From: a virus
Length of the DNA stretch: 64,000 nt
Reading direction: 5' to 3' (one strand)
IMG/VR virus record: IMGVR_UViG_3300050821_005035
Coordinates: 1-64,000 of that record
Shown: positions 32,395 to 40,348 of the stretch, in pieces
Layout: every line of letters begins with the position of its first letter
Position numbering within the stretch: the stretch's first letter is position 1
Translations under genes and position numbers: made by a program
The notes under the pieces: model-generated
Database searches by the model: none
The model's input: only the letters and a program-made list of their open reading frames with translations
What the model was told of the DNA's origin: nothing

Positions 32395-32779
32395 TATTCG
32401 GTGGTCGTCTCAGCGGTCCGGTATTATTGGCGCGCTGTCCTCTGGCGACTCGGCGCATGATTTTAAACGCCATCTTGGTTGCGTTAAGGGTCATGCCCAT
32501 CTCCTTGGCTACCTGGGAGTTGGACATCTGGACCCGATAGTAGAGATGAATAAGGCGGACCCAGCGGCCCGCACGGATAGCTTGCGCGTTGTTGGTGCGC
32601 AGCTTCGGGAAGGAGCGGAGAAGAACGGTCCGGACTTCCTTGTCGCTCAACGTCCACTCTGGTATATTGCGCTCCCTGGTGCGAACCTTCTTGATCTTGT
32701 GCGCGCTCATGAAGCCGTCGTCTGTGTCCAACCGCGACCGTAGTTTCTTCATATCCCTTCTTCTCTGGTCACTTGCCAT
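32390..32779 (-). CDS. Helix-turn-helix protein, sigma-factor-like region (129 aa)
   Basis: Start at 32779 (MASDQRRRDM) behind GGAGGAAGCC. NSQVAKEMGMTLNATKMAFK (about residues 88-107) reads as an HTH resembling sigma region 4 or a terminase-small-subunit-type HTH. The N-terminus is Arg/Lys-rich. Possibly a late transcription regulator or a DNA-packaging recognition protein. Uncertain. Confidence 0.65.
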   Translation of the reverse strand: MASDQRRRDMKKLRSRLDTDDGFMSAHKIKKVRTRERNIPEWTLSDKEVRTVLLRSFPKLRTNNAQAIRAGRWVRLIHLYYRVQMSNSQVAKEMGMTLNATKMAFKIMRRVARGQRANNTGPLRRPPNM

Positions 32780-32924
32780 CGGCTTCCTCCAGTGTTCCGT
32801 TGTCATTCAATTCGGGTTCCTCCTGCAGTCCAAGCTGGCGCTCTCCCAGCCCGTGACTTTTTAGCACGTCCTCCCAGTACGGGAAGTCCTCCCTGCTCAA
32901 ATCCGGCTTACTTATCGCTCTCAT
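32769..32924 (-). CDS. Small acidic protein (51 aa)
   Basis: ATGA overlap with the nuclease stop. Acidic, helical (DLSREDFPYWEDVL, then LQEEPELNDNGTLEEADG). No family recognised. Confidence 0.65.
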   Translation of the reverse strand: MRAISKPDLSREDFPYWEDVLKSHGLGERQLGLQEEPELNDNGTLEEADGK

Positions 32925-34120
32925 ATTGCCTCGTTGTCTTCTTCCGCGAAGATGTCAACGTCTTCGTCGGACTTGGTGAAGTTCAGTTCCTTGTATCCTT
33001 GCTCTTTCAAGACGAACGCGCGGAAGTACGGGTCGCTGCGGTCGTCGTGCGGGTATCGTACGCTAAACGTGTCCGGGTAGCTCTGTGACTTCCACGCGTT
33101 CACGATGCTGATAATCTGCCTCTGCGCTACCTTGCCCGCGTCTTCTGCCGACTCTACGGTAACGAATCCGGCGTTGAATTGCAAGCGTTGTTTTGTTACA
33201 GACTCCTCTTGCGCAAAGGTTCCGTTCTCTTCCAGCCACTTCGCGCGTCGTTCCTTCGCGACATTGGTCTGCTCCGTCTTCCCGTTCTTCTGCCCTTGGA
33301 CGCGCTCCATCTCCTCGACCATGAAGTCGTTCGGGAGAAGCCAGATGCCCTCGTCTTCCACCAGCGCGATCACGGCCTCTGCCCCGGCCTTCATGAACCC
33401 GACGTCTTCGAGCAGCGTGACCGAGTAGCCCTTCTGGATGCTCAGCCCCTTTTTAACGAACCAAGCCATCGCGACATCGCGTATGCCGCTGACCCACGAA
33501 TACAGTCGCAGCTGTATATCGTACGCAGCGATGCCGTACTGCTCCGGGAAGTCTGCCCCAGCTGTCTTGATGTCAACGATGATTGGCCGGAAAGCGCCGT
33601 ACTCAGGCTTCCAATCCAGCTTAGGTAACATAGGATGCTGGGGTTCAACGAAGGCGACGATGTCGAGCCTTCCTTCGAATTCGATCTCACCATAATTGGC
33701 GTCTCCTGGAAATACTTCCTTGCCGTATATTCTTTGGAACACAGCTTGCCCGCCGAGCGGAATAGGAAGACTCGGCTGGCGAATAGCGTACAGCTTCAGC
33801 CAATCCGTTCCGATGCGGAGGCACTGCGCCCAGTCTTTCTCGACTCGGGTGAACTGCAGTTCCTTGTTATCTCGGAACGCGTTCCACTGGGTCTCGAAGT
33901 GCTTAAGCGTCGAGGCCAGGTCGCCTCGGTTCTCGTGGTAATACTGGAACGACGACTCGAAGGCCTTTCCAAGTTCGAACCGTGCGAGCTTGTTCTTCTC
34001 ACGCCAGCCTAGAACCTTCTGGAGGTAATATTTAAAATTTGAGTGGTCCCAGGTAGACCCGGCGCTGTAGCTATGTTTGCGGTGCGGTCTTCCGGTCGGT
34101 CCTATGTAAAGGAATGCCAT
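32921..34120 (-). CDS. PD-(D/E)XK exonuclease (RecB/Cas4/lambda-exo-like)
   Basis: 399 aa from MAFLYIGPTG (GGGAGG upstream). Nuclease core: EFEGRLDIVAFV with the catalytic Asp, PIIVDIKTAG with the D-x-K pair, and YDIQLRLYSWV with the Gln-x2-x3-Tyr motif of RecB-type nucleases (about residues 150-215). Extra C-terminal domain of 180 residues, charged. Next to a helicase and upstream of an annealase-like gene, so probably part of a phage recombination or end-resection system. Confidence 0.87.
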   Translation of the reverse strand: MAFLYIGPTGRPHRKHSYSAGSTWDHSNFKYYLQKVLGWREKNKLARFELGKAFESSFQYYHENRGDLASTLKHFETQWNAFRDNKELQFTRVEKDWAQCLRIGTDWLKLYAIRQPSLPIPLGGQAVFQRIYGKEVFPGDANYGEIEFEGRLDIVAFVEPQHPMLPKLDWKPEYGAFRPIIVDIKTAGADFPEQYGIAAYDIQLRLYSWVSGIRDVAMAWFVKKGLSIQKGYSVTLLEDVGFMKAGAEAVIALVEDEGIWLLPNDFMVEEMERVQGQKNGKTEQTNVAKERRAKWLEENGTFAQEESVTKQRLQFNAGFVTVESAEDAGKVAQRQIISIVNAWKSQSYPDTFSVRYPHDDRSDPYFRAFVLKEQGYKELNFTKSDEDVDIFAEEDNEAI

Positions 34121-34122
34121 TC

Positions 34123-34596
34123 TTAGTCCTCCCACTTTTTTATGTACTTGATTATGGCGTATAGAATTCGTGTATCTTCTTGGGAGTGTCCAACTATGAA
34201 ATTACAGTTTACACACAGCAAATCTCTGCAAGTGCCTTCTCTCCCATGCTTGTGATCTACGTTAGGGGGTCCTGCCACTTTTCCGAATACTCTCTGGCAA
34301 GCGGCGCATCTGTTTCTTTGTTTACGCTTTTTCTCGTTAAAGGTGGCGACTGTTAAACCATATTTCTTTTTCAAACGATGTCGACGATATCTTGCCTTTG
34401 CTCTTTTTGGATTTAGCTTTGCCCACCGTCTTCTAAGAAACGCTCCGCGTTCTTGGTTTAAACTCTCCCATACTTTGACTCCGTCACAATCGAGACAGTA
34501 TTTTCTATGAGCATTAGCGTAACGAGTCCCTATTTTCTTAGTTCTCACTAAGAACCGCTTTTTGCACGTTTTGTTTTGACAAATTTTACTGCTCAT
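34123..34596 (-). CDS. Endonuclease VII-like HNH nuclease (157 aa)
   Basis: CxxC zinc pairs CAAC and CVNC around NVDHKHG and CRDLLCVNCNFIVGH in the order of the recombination endonuclease VII family. The N-terminus is very basic with its own Cys pairs. Cleaves branched DNA or acts as a homing nuclease. ATG at 34596 overlaps the helicase stop; GTG at 34608 is the alternative. One of two such genes (see 51772-52215). Confidence 0.87.
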   Translation of the reverse strand: MSSKICQNKTCKKRFLVRTKKIGTRYANAHRKYCLDCDGVKVWESLNQERGAFLRRRWAKLNPKRAKARYRRHRLKKKYGLTVATFNEKKRKQRNRCAACQRVFGKVAGPPNVDHKHGREGTCRDLLCVNCNFIVGHSQEDTRILYAIIKYIKKWED

Positions 34597-36208
34597 TGGT
34601 TTCACCAAAAATCTCTATGTCATCTATGAACTGATTCAAAAATTGGCTTCTGTTTTTTGAGAAAGAAATCTGTAATTCATCTGAACTCCTACTGCACGCG
34701 ACGAAGAATATGCGGCTCTCTTCCTGCAGTTCCCCGTCCTTGTGGGGCATAGTTCCCTGGTTGCACCCGACCACGAAGACGTGTTTGAATTCCCGGCCCT
34801 TCGCCTGGTGTACGGTCGATAGCGTCAGAATCGGCTCCGTCTTGGAGCGGCGCATGAACGTGATCTTGCGTAGCCAGTCTAAGAACTGCGGGACAGTCAA
34901 CGGCAGGCCTGTCTCTTTACTCTTGCGTCCGGCCATTCTCACCACGTCATTCATATTCTCAATCGGGTCCTTATCCATGCCGCCCTTGGTGTTGGTGTAC
35001 CGGTAGACCAGGTTGTGCTCTCGGATTAGTTCGGTCATCACCACGGCGGCGGGACGGGGGTCCGAGGTCTTTTCCTTCGTCAGGTCGATCAGGTGCTTGA
35101 CCTCGTTCTCCTGCCATACATTTTTCTTGCCGAGTATTTCTGCCTTGATGTTTCTAGACATCGCGCGCCGTTGAATCAGCTGCAGCTGGCGGTTGGTGCG
35201 AGCCAGCACGGCGGACTCTTCCGCGATGTCGCGGCTGTTGATCTCGTTTAATACCTCGTTGGCCTCTTCGTCCTCGCCCTGGTATCCGATGAAACGGACC
35301 TCGTCGCCTACGGGGCGCATCGAGACCATGCGGCTCGCCAGGCCGTTGTCGACCGGGAGAATCTTCTTCAAGAAGTCTACAAGTCTAACAGTCGACCGAT
35401 AATTAGAGCCAAGGTAGAGCGTCTTTGCTCCGGGGAAAGTTTTGGCAAAGTTAGAGAGATTTCCAGCTTGTGCTGATCTCCACTCGTAGATAAGTTGATT
35501 TTCATCTCCGACCACGAAGATGTTTCCTCCGTAGATGAGTTTGAGGAGTTGGAATTGAGTTGTGTCGGTGTCTTGGCACTCGTCGACCGCAACATATTTA
35601 CGTACATTTCGAAGTCTGACTCCATCATTTTCCTCCAAAAGTTTGACCGTCTCTTTAATCAGGCTGTCGAAGTCGAGCCAGCCTTGCCTTCTGCACTGGA
35701 TTTCATAATCTCGGAACGCGAGAGCGTAGAAGTAAGTTACCCCGCCGCTGAACTCTTGTTCCATAGCTTGTTCCGGACTCACGTTCCCGGCCTTCCACTC
35801 GCTGATGCGCTCTGACAGCGCGCGGTATGAGGTGATAGGCGGGTAGGTCTTGAGTAAATCTTTCATTAAGAGGAACTGCTCCCCGCGAACAGGGATGATC
35901 GAGGGGCAGGTCGGGAAAGACAAGTGCTCTCGTTCTCTTTTGAGGAGGTCAAGGCAATAGGAGTGGAATGTTCGAAAGACCTGGGTCGCGTCGAGGTACT
36001 GGCTCACGCGCTCGACCATTTCCTTGGCGGCTGCGCTCGTGAACGTCAGGTTCAAGATATCGGTGTCCGGGATGCCCGCCATTCGCATCTTCAGATAACG
36101 CTCCACCAACACGCGCGTCTTTCCCGCGCCAGGACCGGCTATCGTAACGAAATCTCCGTTGATAGAGTCGACGCAGATTTGTTGTTCCGGGTTGAGTTGT
36201 AAGGTCAC
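34586..36208 (-). CDS. UvrD/PcrA/Rep-type SF1 helicase
   Basis: 540 aa. Q-motif LNPEQQICV, Walker A GPGAGKTR (25-32), LTFTSAAAKEM (Ia), AVDECQDTD (II, DExQD), VVGDENQLIYEWRSA (III), YLGSNYRST (IV), STVHQAKGREFKHVFVVG (V) and FFVACSRSSDEL (VI). A 3'-5' DNA translocase for replication restart or recombination. Shorter than full UvrD (about 720 aa), lacking a C-terminal extension. Confidence 0.93.
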   Translation of the reverse strand: MTLQLNPEQQICVDSINGDFVTIAGPGAGKTRVLVERYLKMRMAGIPDTDILNLTFTSAAAKEMVERVSQYLDATQVFRTFHSYCLDLLKREREHLSFPTCPSIIPVRGEQFLLMKDLLKTYPPITSYRALSERISEWKAGNVSPEQAMEQEFSGGVTYFYALAFRDYEIQCRRQGWLDFDSLIKETVKLLEENDGVRLRNVRKYVAVDECQDTDTTQFQLLKLIYGGNIFVVGDENQLIYEWRSAQAGNLSNFAKTFPGAKTLYLGSNYRSTVRLVDFLKKILPVDNGLASRMVSMRPVGDEVRFIGYQGEDEEANEVLNEINSRDIAEESAVLARTNRQLQLIQRRAMSRNIKAEILGKKNVWQENEVKHLIDLTKEKTSDPRPAAVVMTELIREHNLVYRYTNTKGGMDKDPIENMNDVVRMAGRKSKETGLPLTVPQFLDWLRKITFMRRSKTEPILTLSTVHQAKGREFKHVFVVGCNQGTMPHKDGELQEESRIFFVACSRSSDELQISFSKNRSQFLNQFIDDIEIFGETNEQ

Positions 36209-36432
36209 TTAGCCTTCGGCTCGTCGGCTGGGTAAACCACGCCCGCCTTGCGGTCTATGTAATAGTCCGCGTCTTCCACAGCCGTAACGTAGATGACATC
36301 GCTGCTTGGATACTTCGGATGAATCATGTCGCACTTTACCAGTGTGCATTTGGTGTGCTCGCCTTCCGCCCTCCGGTCGAGCTTAGAGAGCAGGGTAAGA
36401 AGATTGCGTCGGGTCAGATATAGTTGTTGCAT
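36205..36432 (-). CDS. Hypothetical protein (75 aa)
   Basis: Begins MQQLYLTRRNLLTLLSKLDR, a helix with RR and then a beta-rich part (VIYVTAVEDADYYI). TAATG start with the annealase-like gene upstream. No specific family recognised; typical phage accessory protein. Confidence 0.75.
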   Translation of the reverse strand: MQQLYLTRRNLLTLLSKLDRRAEGEHTKCTLVKCDMIHPKYPSSDVIYVTAVEDADYYIDRKAGVVYPADEPKAK

Positions 36433-37745
36433 TACTTCACCCCCAACGAGTCGTTTATGTATTTCACAAGGCCCTTAGATGTATTGGTCGTAACGAAACT
36501 TTCGAACCAGACCAGCATCGTGTCCCACTGAGCGGTCGACATGAATTGAGGCGCGGTGCCGGATGTCTTGGTGATGAACGCGCGCATCTTTTGGACGGAG
36601 CCTATCCCCTCGCTGCTGGGCAGTTCGGATGTGTAGACCGAGACCCGCTTGCGATAGTCGGACATTTGTAGGTCGGTCGGCTTGCCGAGGAAGTCTGTAC
36701 CCTGATTGGGTACGCTCGTACCCGTTGTGGGTACAGGCGTCGATATTGTTTGTGACGAAACCCCCTCGGTAGGGGGGATTTGTGCAACAGAATGTGCTTG
36801 CGGCGGTGCAGCAGCTGCGGCTTGTATCGGCTCGCGGCGCAGTCCATCAAAATTATCGTTCGGCACATCAACGGGTGCTGGCTTGGAGACCGTTTCTGGC
36901 TCCACGTCCATGTTCACGGTGTTCTTTTGACGTCTGGCGCGGCGGGGGCGCGTGGGTTCCTCGGGGCTGCTCTCAAACGCCTCTGGCTGCTCCACGGCGG
37001 GCTGTACAGCGACTTCATCCCAGGTCTTGAGGAAAGCAGCCGCCTCAGACGAAAGGCGCGCCTGGTTGGCTACAAACTCGTTCTGAGCCTCTTCTGGTGT
37101 GAGTACCTTTCCGTCTCGGATGTATGGCTTTCCGTTCATATTGGCCGATGTCCAGCCAGATACCGTCTCAGGGGGCGCTGCTGTTGGGGTGACGTCGCGG
37201 CCCGGTGCGTTGTTTACGGAGACGGGCGCCGGGGGGATGACCATCGGACTGCCAGAAAGTGTCACTTGGGAGGCCGGATTCGAAAGGTCGGCCACGGTCG
37301 CGCGGAGCTCGCTCTCGTCTAGGATACCGAGGGAGGTGAACTGCATCGTAAGGCGGCGTTGCGCGCGGGTGCTCGCGGTCATGATCGAGTCGTCCAGCGC
37401 CTTGCCAGTAAGGGTGCCGAGGTGCTTAGAGCCTGTCGCGATCTCCTGCCTGCCTATCTCGTTCTTCCCGGTCGCGGTGAAGACGATAGAGCCGTTGACC
37501 ATCTTGTCGGTGAGCGAGGTGACGTTGATACCCAGCTTATTGCGGAGCACTTCGGCGGTGCCACGGCGTGCGTAAATGACCAGCGACTTGCCGGGTCCCT
37601 GCTCGTTGTCCATCCAGATTGTATCCAAAGCGTTCAAGTCTGGATCGAGGCCAATAAATTCGCTGACGTCTCGGAGGTACTGGTGAAGCTGTTCCGCGCT
37701 CATCTTGGAAAGGTCGTGCTGAATGACTAGCTTAGGTTTGCTCAT
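36432..37745 (-). CDS. Putative ssDNA-annealing recombinase (RecT/Erf-like)
   Basis: 437 aa. LVIYARRGTAEVLRNKLGI, then the Gly-rich middle (GKHLGTLTGKALDDSIMTA) and STRAQRRLTMQFTSLGILDESEL (about residues 125-150), resemble the core of phage RecT/Erf-type annealases, where a MKAETKAKRR and GLGFLDE pattern is common. A Pro/Thr/Ser-rich linker (170-360) with repeated PVPTTG follows, then a C-terminal helical module. It lies near a RecB-type nuclease, as in Red-like pairs. Strong promoter at 37762-37790. Confidence 0.65.
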   Translation of the reverse strand: MSKPKLVIQHDLSKMSAEQLHQYLRDVSEFIGLDPDLNALDTIWMDNEQGPGKSLVIYARRGTAEVLRNKLGINVTSLTDKMVNGSIVFTATGKNEIGRQEIATGSKHLGTLTGKALDDSIMTASTRAQRRLTMQFTSLGILDESELRATVADLSNPASQVTLSGSPMVIPPAPVSVNNAPGRDVTPTAAPPETVSGWTSANMNGKPYIRDGKVLTPEEAQNEFVANQARLSSEAAAFLKTWDEVAVQPAVEQPEAFESSPEEPTRPRRARRQKNTVNMDVEPETVSKPAPVDVPNDNFDGLRREPIQAAAAAPPQAHSVAQIPPTEGVSSQTISTPVPTTGTSVPNQGTDFLGKPTDLQMSDYRKRVSVYTSELPSSEGIGSVQKMRAFITKTSGTAPQFMSTAQWDTMLVWFESFVTTNTSKGLVKYINDSLGVK

Positions 37746-37761
37746 GTGCCCTCATTTAGAA

Positions 37762-37790
37762 ATAGTACCACATAAAATCGAAAATGTCAA
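37762..37790 (-). promoter_or_regulatory. Strong promoter for recombination genes
   Basis: TTGACA (37785-37790), 17-bp spacer ending in TGG, and -10 TACTAT (37762-37767), 17 bases before the ATG at 37745. Reads into the annealase, helicase and nuclease genes. Confidence 0.78.
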
Positions 37791-38146
37791 GACGTTTTTC
37801 TCTTCCGCGCCTGATTCACGCTCATCAGACGAGGCCACCCGGAAGCTATCTGTGCCATTGCCTTATCTGTTATGGGCCTCCCCCCGCCGCCCTCAAGCTT
37901 TGTTGAGTCGACCCACTTAGGCTTCGCGGTAATTTTTGGCTTAGGCAACGGGTCGCCTTCTTCCCGAGGAGATAGACGACGGACAAACGAGTCCGTAACT
38001 TGGAGGACGGTTCCGGACTCTAGGCGCAGGGTGGTGGTGGCGCCGGAGACCATGACGTACGGAAGTTCTGCCATGAATTCGAAGTAGGTGGGTATACGTC
38101 CGCCGACGGAGGAGTAGTGCTTCAACCAGGTTCCAGGAGTAATCAT
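37787..38146 (-). CDS. Hypothetical protein (119 aa)
   Basis: Begins MITPGTWLKHY, beta-rich (YVMVSGATTTLRLESGTVLQV), basic C-terminus (QARKRKTS). Its last codons overlap the -35 box of the promoter at 37762-37790. No family recognised. Confidence 0.7.
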   Translation of the reverse strand: MITPGTWLKHYSSVGGRIPTYFEFMAELPYVMVSGATTTLRLESGTVLQVTDSFVRRLSPREEGDPLPKPKITAKPKWVDSTKLEGGGGRPITDKAMAQIASGWPRLMSVNQARKRKTS

Positions 38147-38448
38147 TGCGGCCCGTCCAAGTGGTTCGGCGGCGCGTTCAAGACGTCCGGGTCGGAGTCT
38201 TTGTTGCCGAGGCCGAGGAGGATGAGCACCCGGGCGTCAGGCGCGTGTAAGACCTGCCAGCGGTGATCTCGGGCGATCTGGCGTAAGATGTCTTGGGTCT
38301 CTGTCCAAGTCTTGCCGGGCTGGTATCCGTGAGAGACGAGCGCGGATTGAATCTGCTTCAAGCGTTTCCCGTCCGGCTGCAGCTGATTTGCATTAACAAG
38401 GCCATGAAAGACGAACACGGCCATGATAATTAAAATTGCTCGTCTCAT
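38143..38448 (-). CDS. Secreted peptidoglycan-binding-like protein (101 aa)
   Basis: Signal peptide (MRRAILIIMAVFVFHGLVNA). The mature part, LKQIQSALVSHGYQPGKTW and then TQDILRQIARDHRWQ and DARVLILLGLG, resembles a short peptidoglycan-binding-like repeat I have seen in Acidobacteriota proteins. Probably periplasmic, near the transglycosylase gene. The host hint is weak. Confidence 0.65.
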   Translation of the reverse strand: MRRAILIIMAVFVFHGLVNANQLQPDGKRLKQIQSALVSHGYQPGKTWTETQDILRQIARDHRWQVLHAPDARVLILLGLGNKDSDPDVLNAPPNHLDGPQ

Positions 38449-38990
38449 TGGTACCTCGCTGCGGTCAGAACTTTAGTCGAGTACGTGTTCGTGTGGTCTC
38501 CGAATCCGTTGTAAGCGTGCAGCCCCTCTTCCACCCCGTACCGCTTGATGTAGCCTTTCAAGATTCCACATCCGACCGCCATGTTAACGGCTGGGTCTAG
38601 AAGCTGCCGCTTAGAATACCGCTTGTAAAGAGGGTAGTGTACCTGCATCAGCCCGATGTCTTTCGTGCTGGATTCTGCGTTCGGCTTGCAGGAAGATTCC
38701 ACGAAAATCAGCGCCGCTAAAATCCTGGGAGAGATTCCCATCTCGACAGCAAACTTACCGGTCAGCAACGAGTAGTCGTCACCACAGCCGTTGTAACGGT
38801 AGATGTCTCGTGCGATCTTTGCCGCCCTTGCGTACTGCTTCTCTAGCCGTTCCTGCTGGATGGATTCCTTTATCTGTTCTTGTGTGAAAGGCTGCGCCAA
38901 GACGGTCTTAACGTCCGGGGTCCCGTACTTGTCGTGGAACAAGGAACCGGACATGCATATTAGAAAAACCAGAGTCAGTAGTTTGCTCAT
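38445..38990 (-). CDS. Lytic transglycosylase (SLT domain), exported
   Basis: 181 aa from MSKLLTLVFL, a hydrophobic signal or anchor. ALIFVESSCKPNAESS with catalytic E98, GLMQV (113-117), and NMAVGCGILKGYIKRYG and YNGFG are the SLT/Slt70 lysozyme-fold motifs. Cleaves peptidoglycan from the periplasmic side, during DNA entry or lysis. The predicted transcription start coincides with the A of the ATG, so the mRNA may be leaderless; no ribosome site is visible. Confidence 0.88.
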   Translation of the reverse strand: MSKLLTLVFLICMSGSLFHDKYGTPDVKTVLAQPFTQEQIKESIQQERLEKQYARAAKIARDIYRYNGCGDDYSLLTGKFAVEMGISPRILAALIFVESSCKPNAESSTKDIGLMQVHYPLYKRYSKRQLLDPAVNMAVGCGILKGYIKRYGVEEGLHAYNGFGDHTNTYSTKVLTAARYQ

Positions 38991-38996
38991 GGTCAA

Positions 38997-39025
38997 AGCG
39001 TAGCATACACCTACCGGGTTGTCAA
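38997..39025 (-). promoter_or_regulatory. Promoter placing +1 at the start codon
   Basis: TTGACA (39020-39025), 17-bp spacer, and -10 TACGCT (38997-39002). The expected start is about 38990, the first base of the transglycosylase ATG. Confidence 0.7.
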
Positions 39026-39028
39026 GCT

Positions 39029-39199
39029 TTATTTGCAGCGGCAGTCCTCTATAGGAATTCTGTCGCCGTCTTTGACGTTGCATGGCAGGCAGTCATAGAC
39101 GCCAAACATGCTGTGAGACAGCGTCCCTATTTCCACTTTGAATTCCTTACCGCAGACGCATACCCAGGTTACCATTGGAACAAATTTAATTTCTTCCAT
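39029..39199 (-). CDS. Small zinc-ribbon protein (56 aa)
   Basis: ATG at 39199 behind GAGGG. CVC, then CLPC, then CRC in the last codons give three Cys pairs, a likely zinc ribbon. Beta strands KFVPMVTW. Just downstream of the polymerase. Function unknown. Confidence 0.7.
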   Translation of the reverse strand: MEEIKFVPMVTWVCVCGKEFKVEIGTLSHSMFGVYDCLPCNVKDGDRIPIEDCRCK

Positions 39200-39205
39200 A
39201 ATCCC

Positions 39206-40348
39206 TCACTTGTGAAAGTACGTGCTTTGAAATCCGTCTGCCCCTAATAAAAGCCCCGGCGCCCAGCTGACTTCCTTGCTCATTATTTCAACCATGTCGT
39301 GATAAGTCGGGCTGAGCAGGTCGTCCTCGACCAAGGCAATAGCCTCGTCGTGGGCGTGGCCGGTAACGGGCATTTCGGCCTCTTCGATCTCCACCATCTT
39401 GACCGCGAACACATCTCTCGCTATGCCTTGTACGGCATTCTGAAAAGTGTGCCCGCCGTGCGTCGAGATGCTGTTGCACCACTGCTTAGTCTTCTGATTC
39501 ATGCCCGCATAGATTAGCGAGTCGCGGTAGACGTCGATCTCGTTGCCCTCGTCGTCCTGGGTCTTCCACGGCATCATCGTCAGTTCTAAGCGCGCGTCCA
39601 GGTAGTGTAGGTATCGCCCGCTGGGCAGGCGCATCCTCATCATAGACTCCCGTTCCTTGTTGCCTTGGGAGTCGATGAAGTTAACCTTGTCAATCACCAC
39701 GCATCCGTTCGGCCCCAGCTTCCGTACCGTCGCAGGGTGGTCCGGGTGCATCACGTCGGCAACAGCGTCCTCGAATTTCCTCCAGATGCCAACCTTCGGG
39801 TCGCAGATTTCTGGATAAGAGTCTCGGAAGATACGCACGACTTCCGCCGACTGTTCCTGTGTCATCTCTATTCCCATTCCGTCAGCGTATCCAAAAAGGC
39901 CTGTCTTGACGCGGTCTCGAACCTCTTCACAGTGGCAGTACTTCTTGCCGACCTTCTTGATCTTTCCATTCTGCTGGGTGTAAGTGTCGTCCGCGTCGCA
40001 CAAATCGCCGTGGTCCTTATACGCGTTCGGACTCTTGCCCCAGCCGCCGCCTGACTGTCGGTAAACTGCGGCCAGGACTCCAGGCTTAGCGATCTGGCGC
40101 ATTCTCTTAGCAGCCAACTTACGTTCCTTGCCGTTCTTCCCTGTGTAGTCAGCCCAAAGCTGCTCGTAAGTCATTCCGTACATCTTTGCTGCGAACGCGA
40201 CATATGGGTCGCGACCGTTGCGCCAATGTACTCCAAACTGGTCTGTGTAAGGCTGGAAGACGTTCATTAGGTCAGTGCAGCCTGATAGCCACGCGGACAC
40301 GCGTGTTTCCACACCGTTAAGGTCGCACACGTTGAAGCGGGTTGTCAT
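39206..40348 (-). CDS. Family A DNA polymerase, C-terminal (polymerase palm/fingers) half
   Basis: 380 aa. Begins at motif A: FNVCDLNGVETRVSAWLSG (the Asp-x-Ser/Asn-x-x-Glu-x-Arg pattern). Motif B follows in a divergent form (KRMRQIAKPGVLAAVYRQSGGG). Motif C is GHAHDEAIALVEDD (the HDE triad). The polymerase is split: the upstream cistron (40345-41553) ends exactly before motif A, and the two overlap by ATGA. A functional polymerase presumably assembles from two chains, or the two are joined by a frameshift. There is an insertion with a Cys/His cluster (KKYCHCEEVRD) in the fingers region. Confidence 0.88.
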   Translation of the reverse strand: MTTRFNVCDLNGVETRVSAWLSGCTDLMNVFQPYTDQFGVHWRNGRDPYVAFAAKMYGMTYEQLWADYTGKNGKERKLAAKRMRQIAKPGVLAAVYRQSGGGWGKSPNAYKDHGDLCDADDTYTQQNGKIKKVGKKYCHCEEVRDRVKTGLFGYADGMGIEMTQEQSAEVVRIFRDSYPEICDPKVGIWRKFEDAVADVMHPDHPATVRKLGPNGCVVIDKVNFIDSQGNKERESMMRMRLPSGRYLHYLDARLELTMMPWKTQDDEGNEIDVYRDSLIYAGMNQKTKQWCNSISTHGGHTFQNAVQGIARDVFAVKMVEIEEAEMPVTGHAHDEAIALVEDDLLSPTYHDMVEIMSKEVSWAPGLLLGADGFQSTYFHK

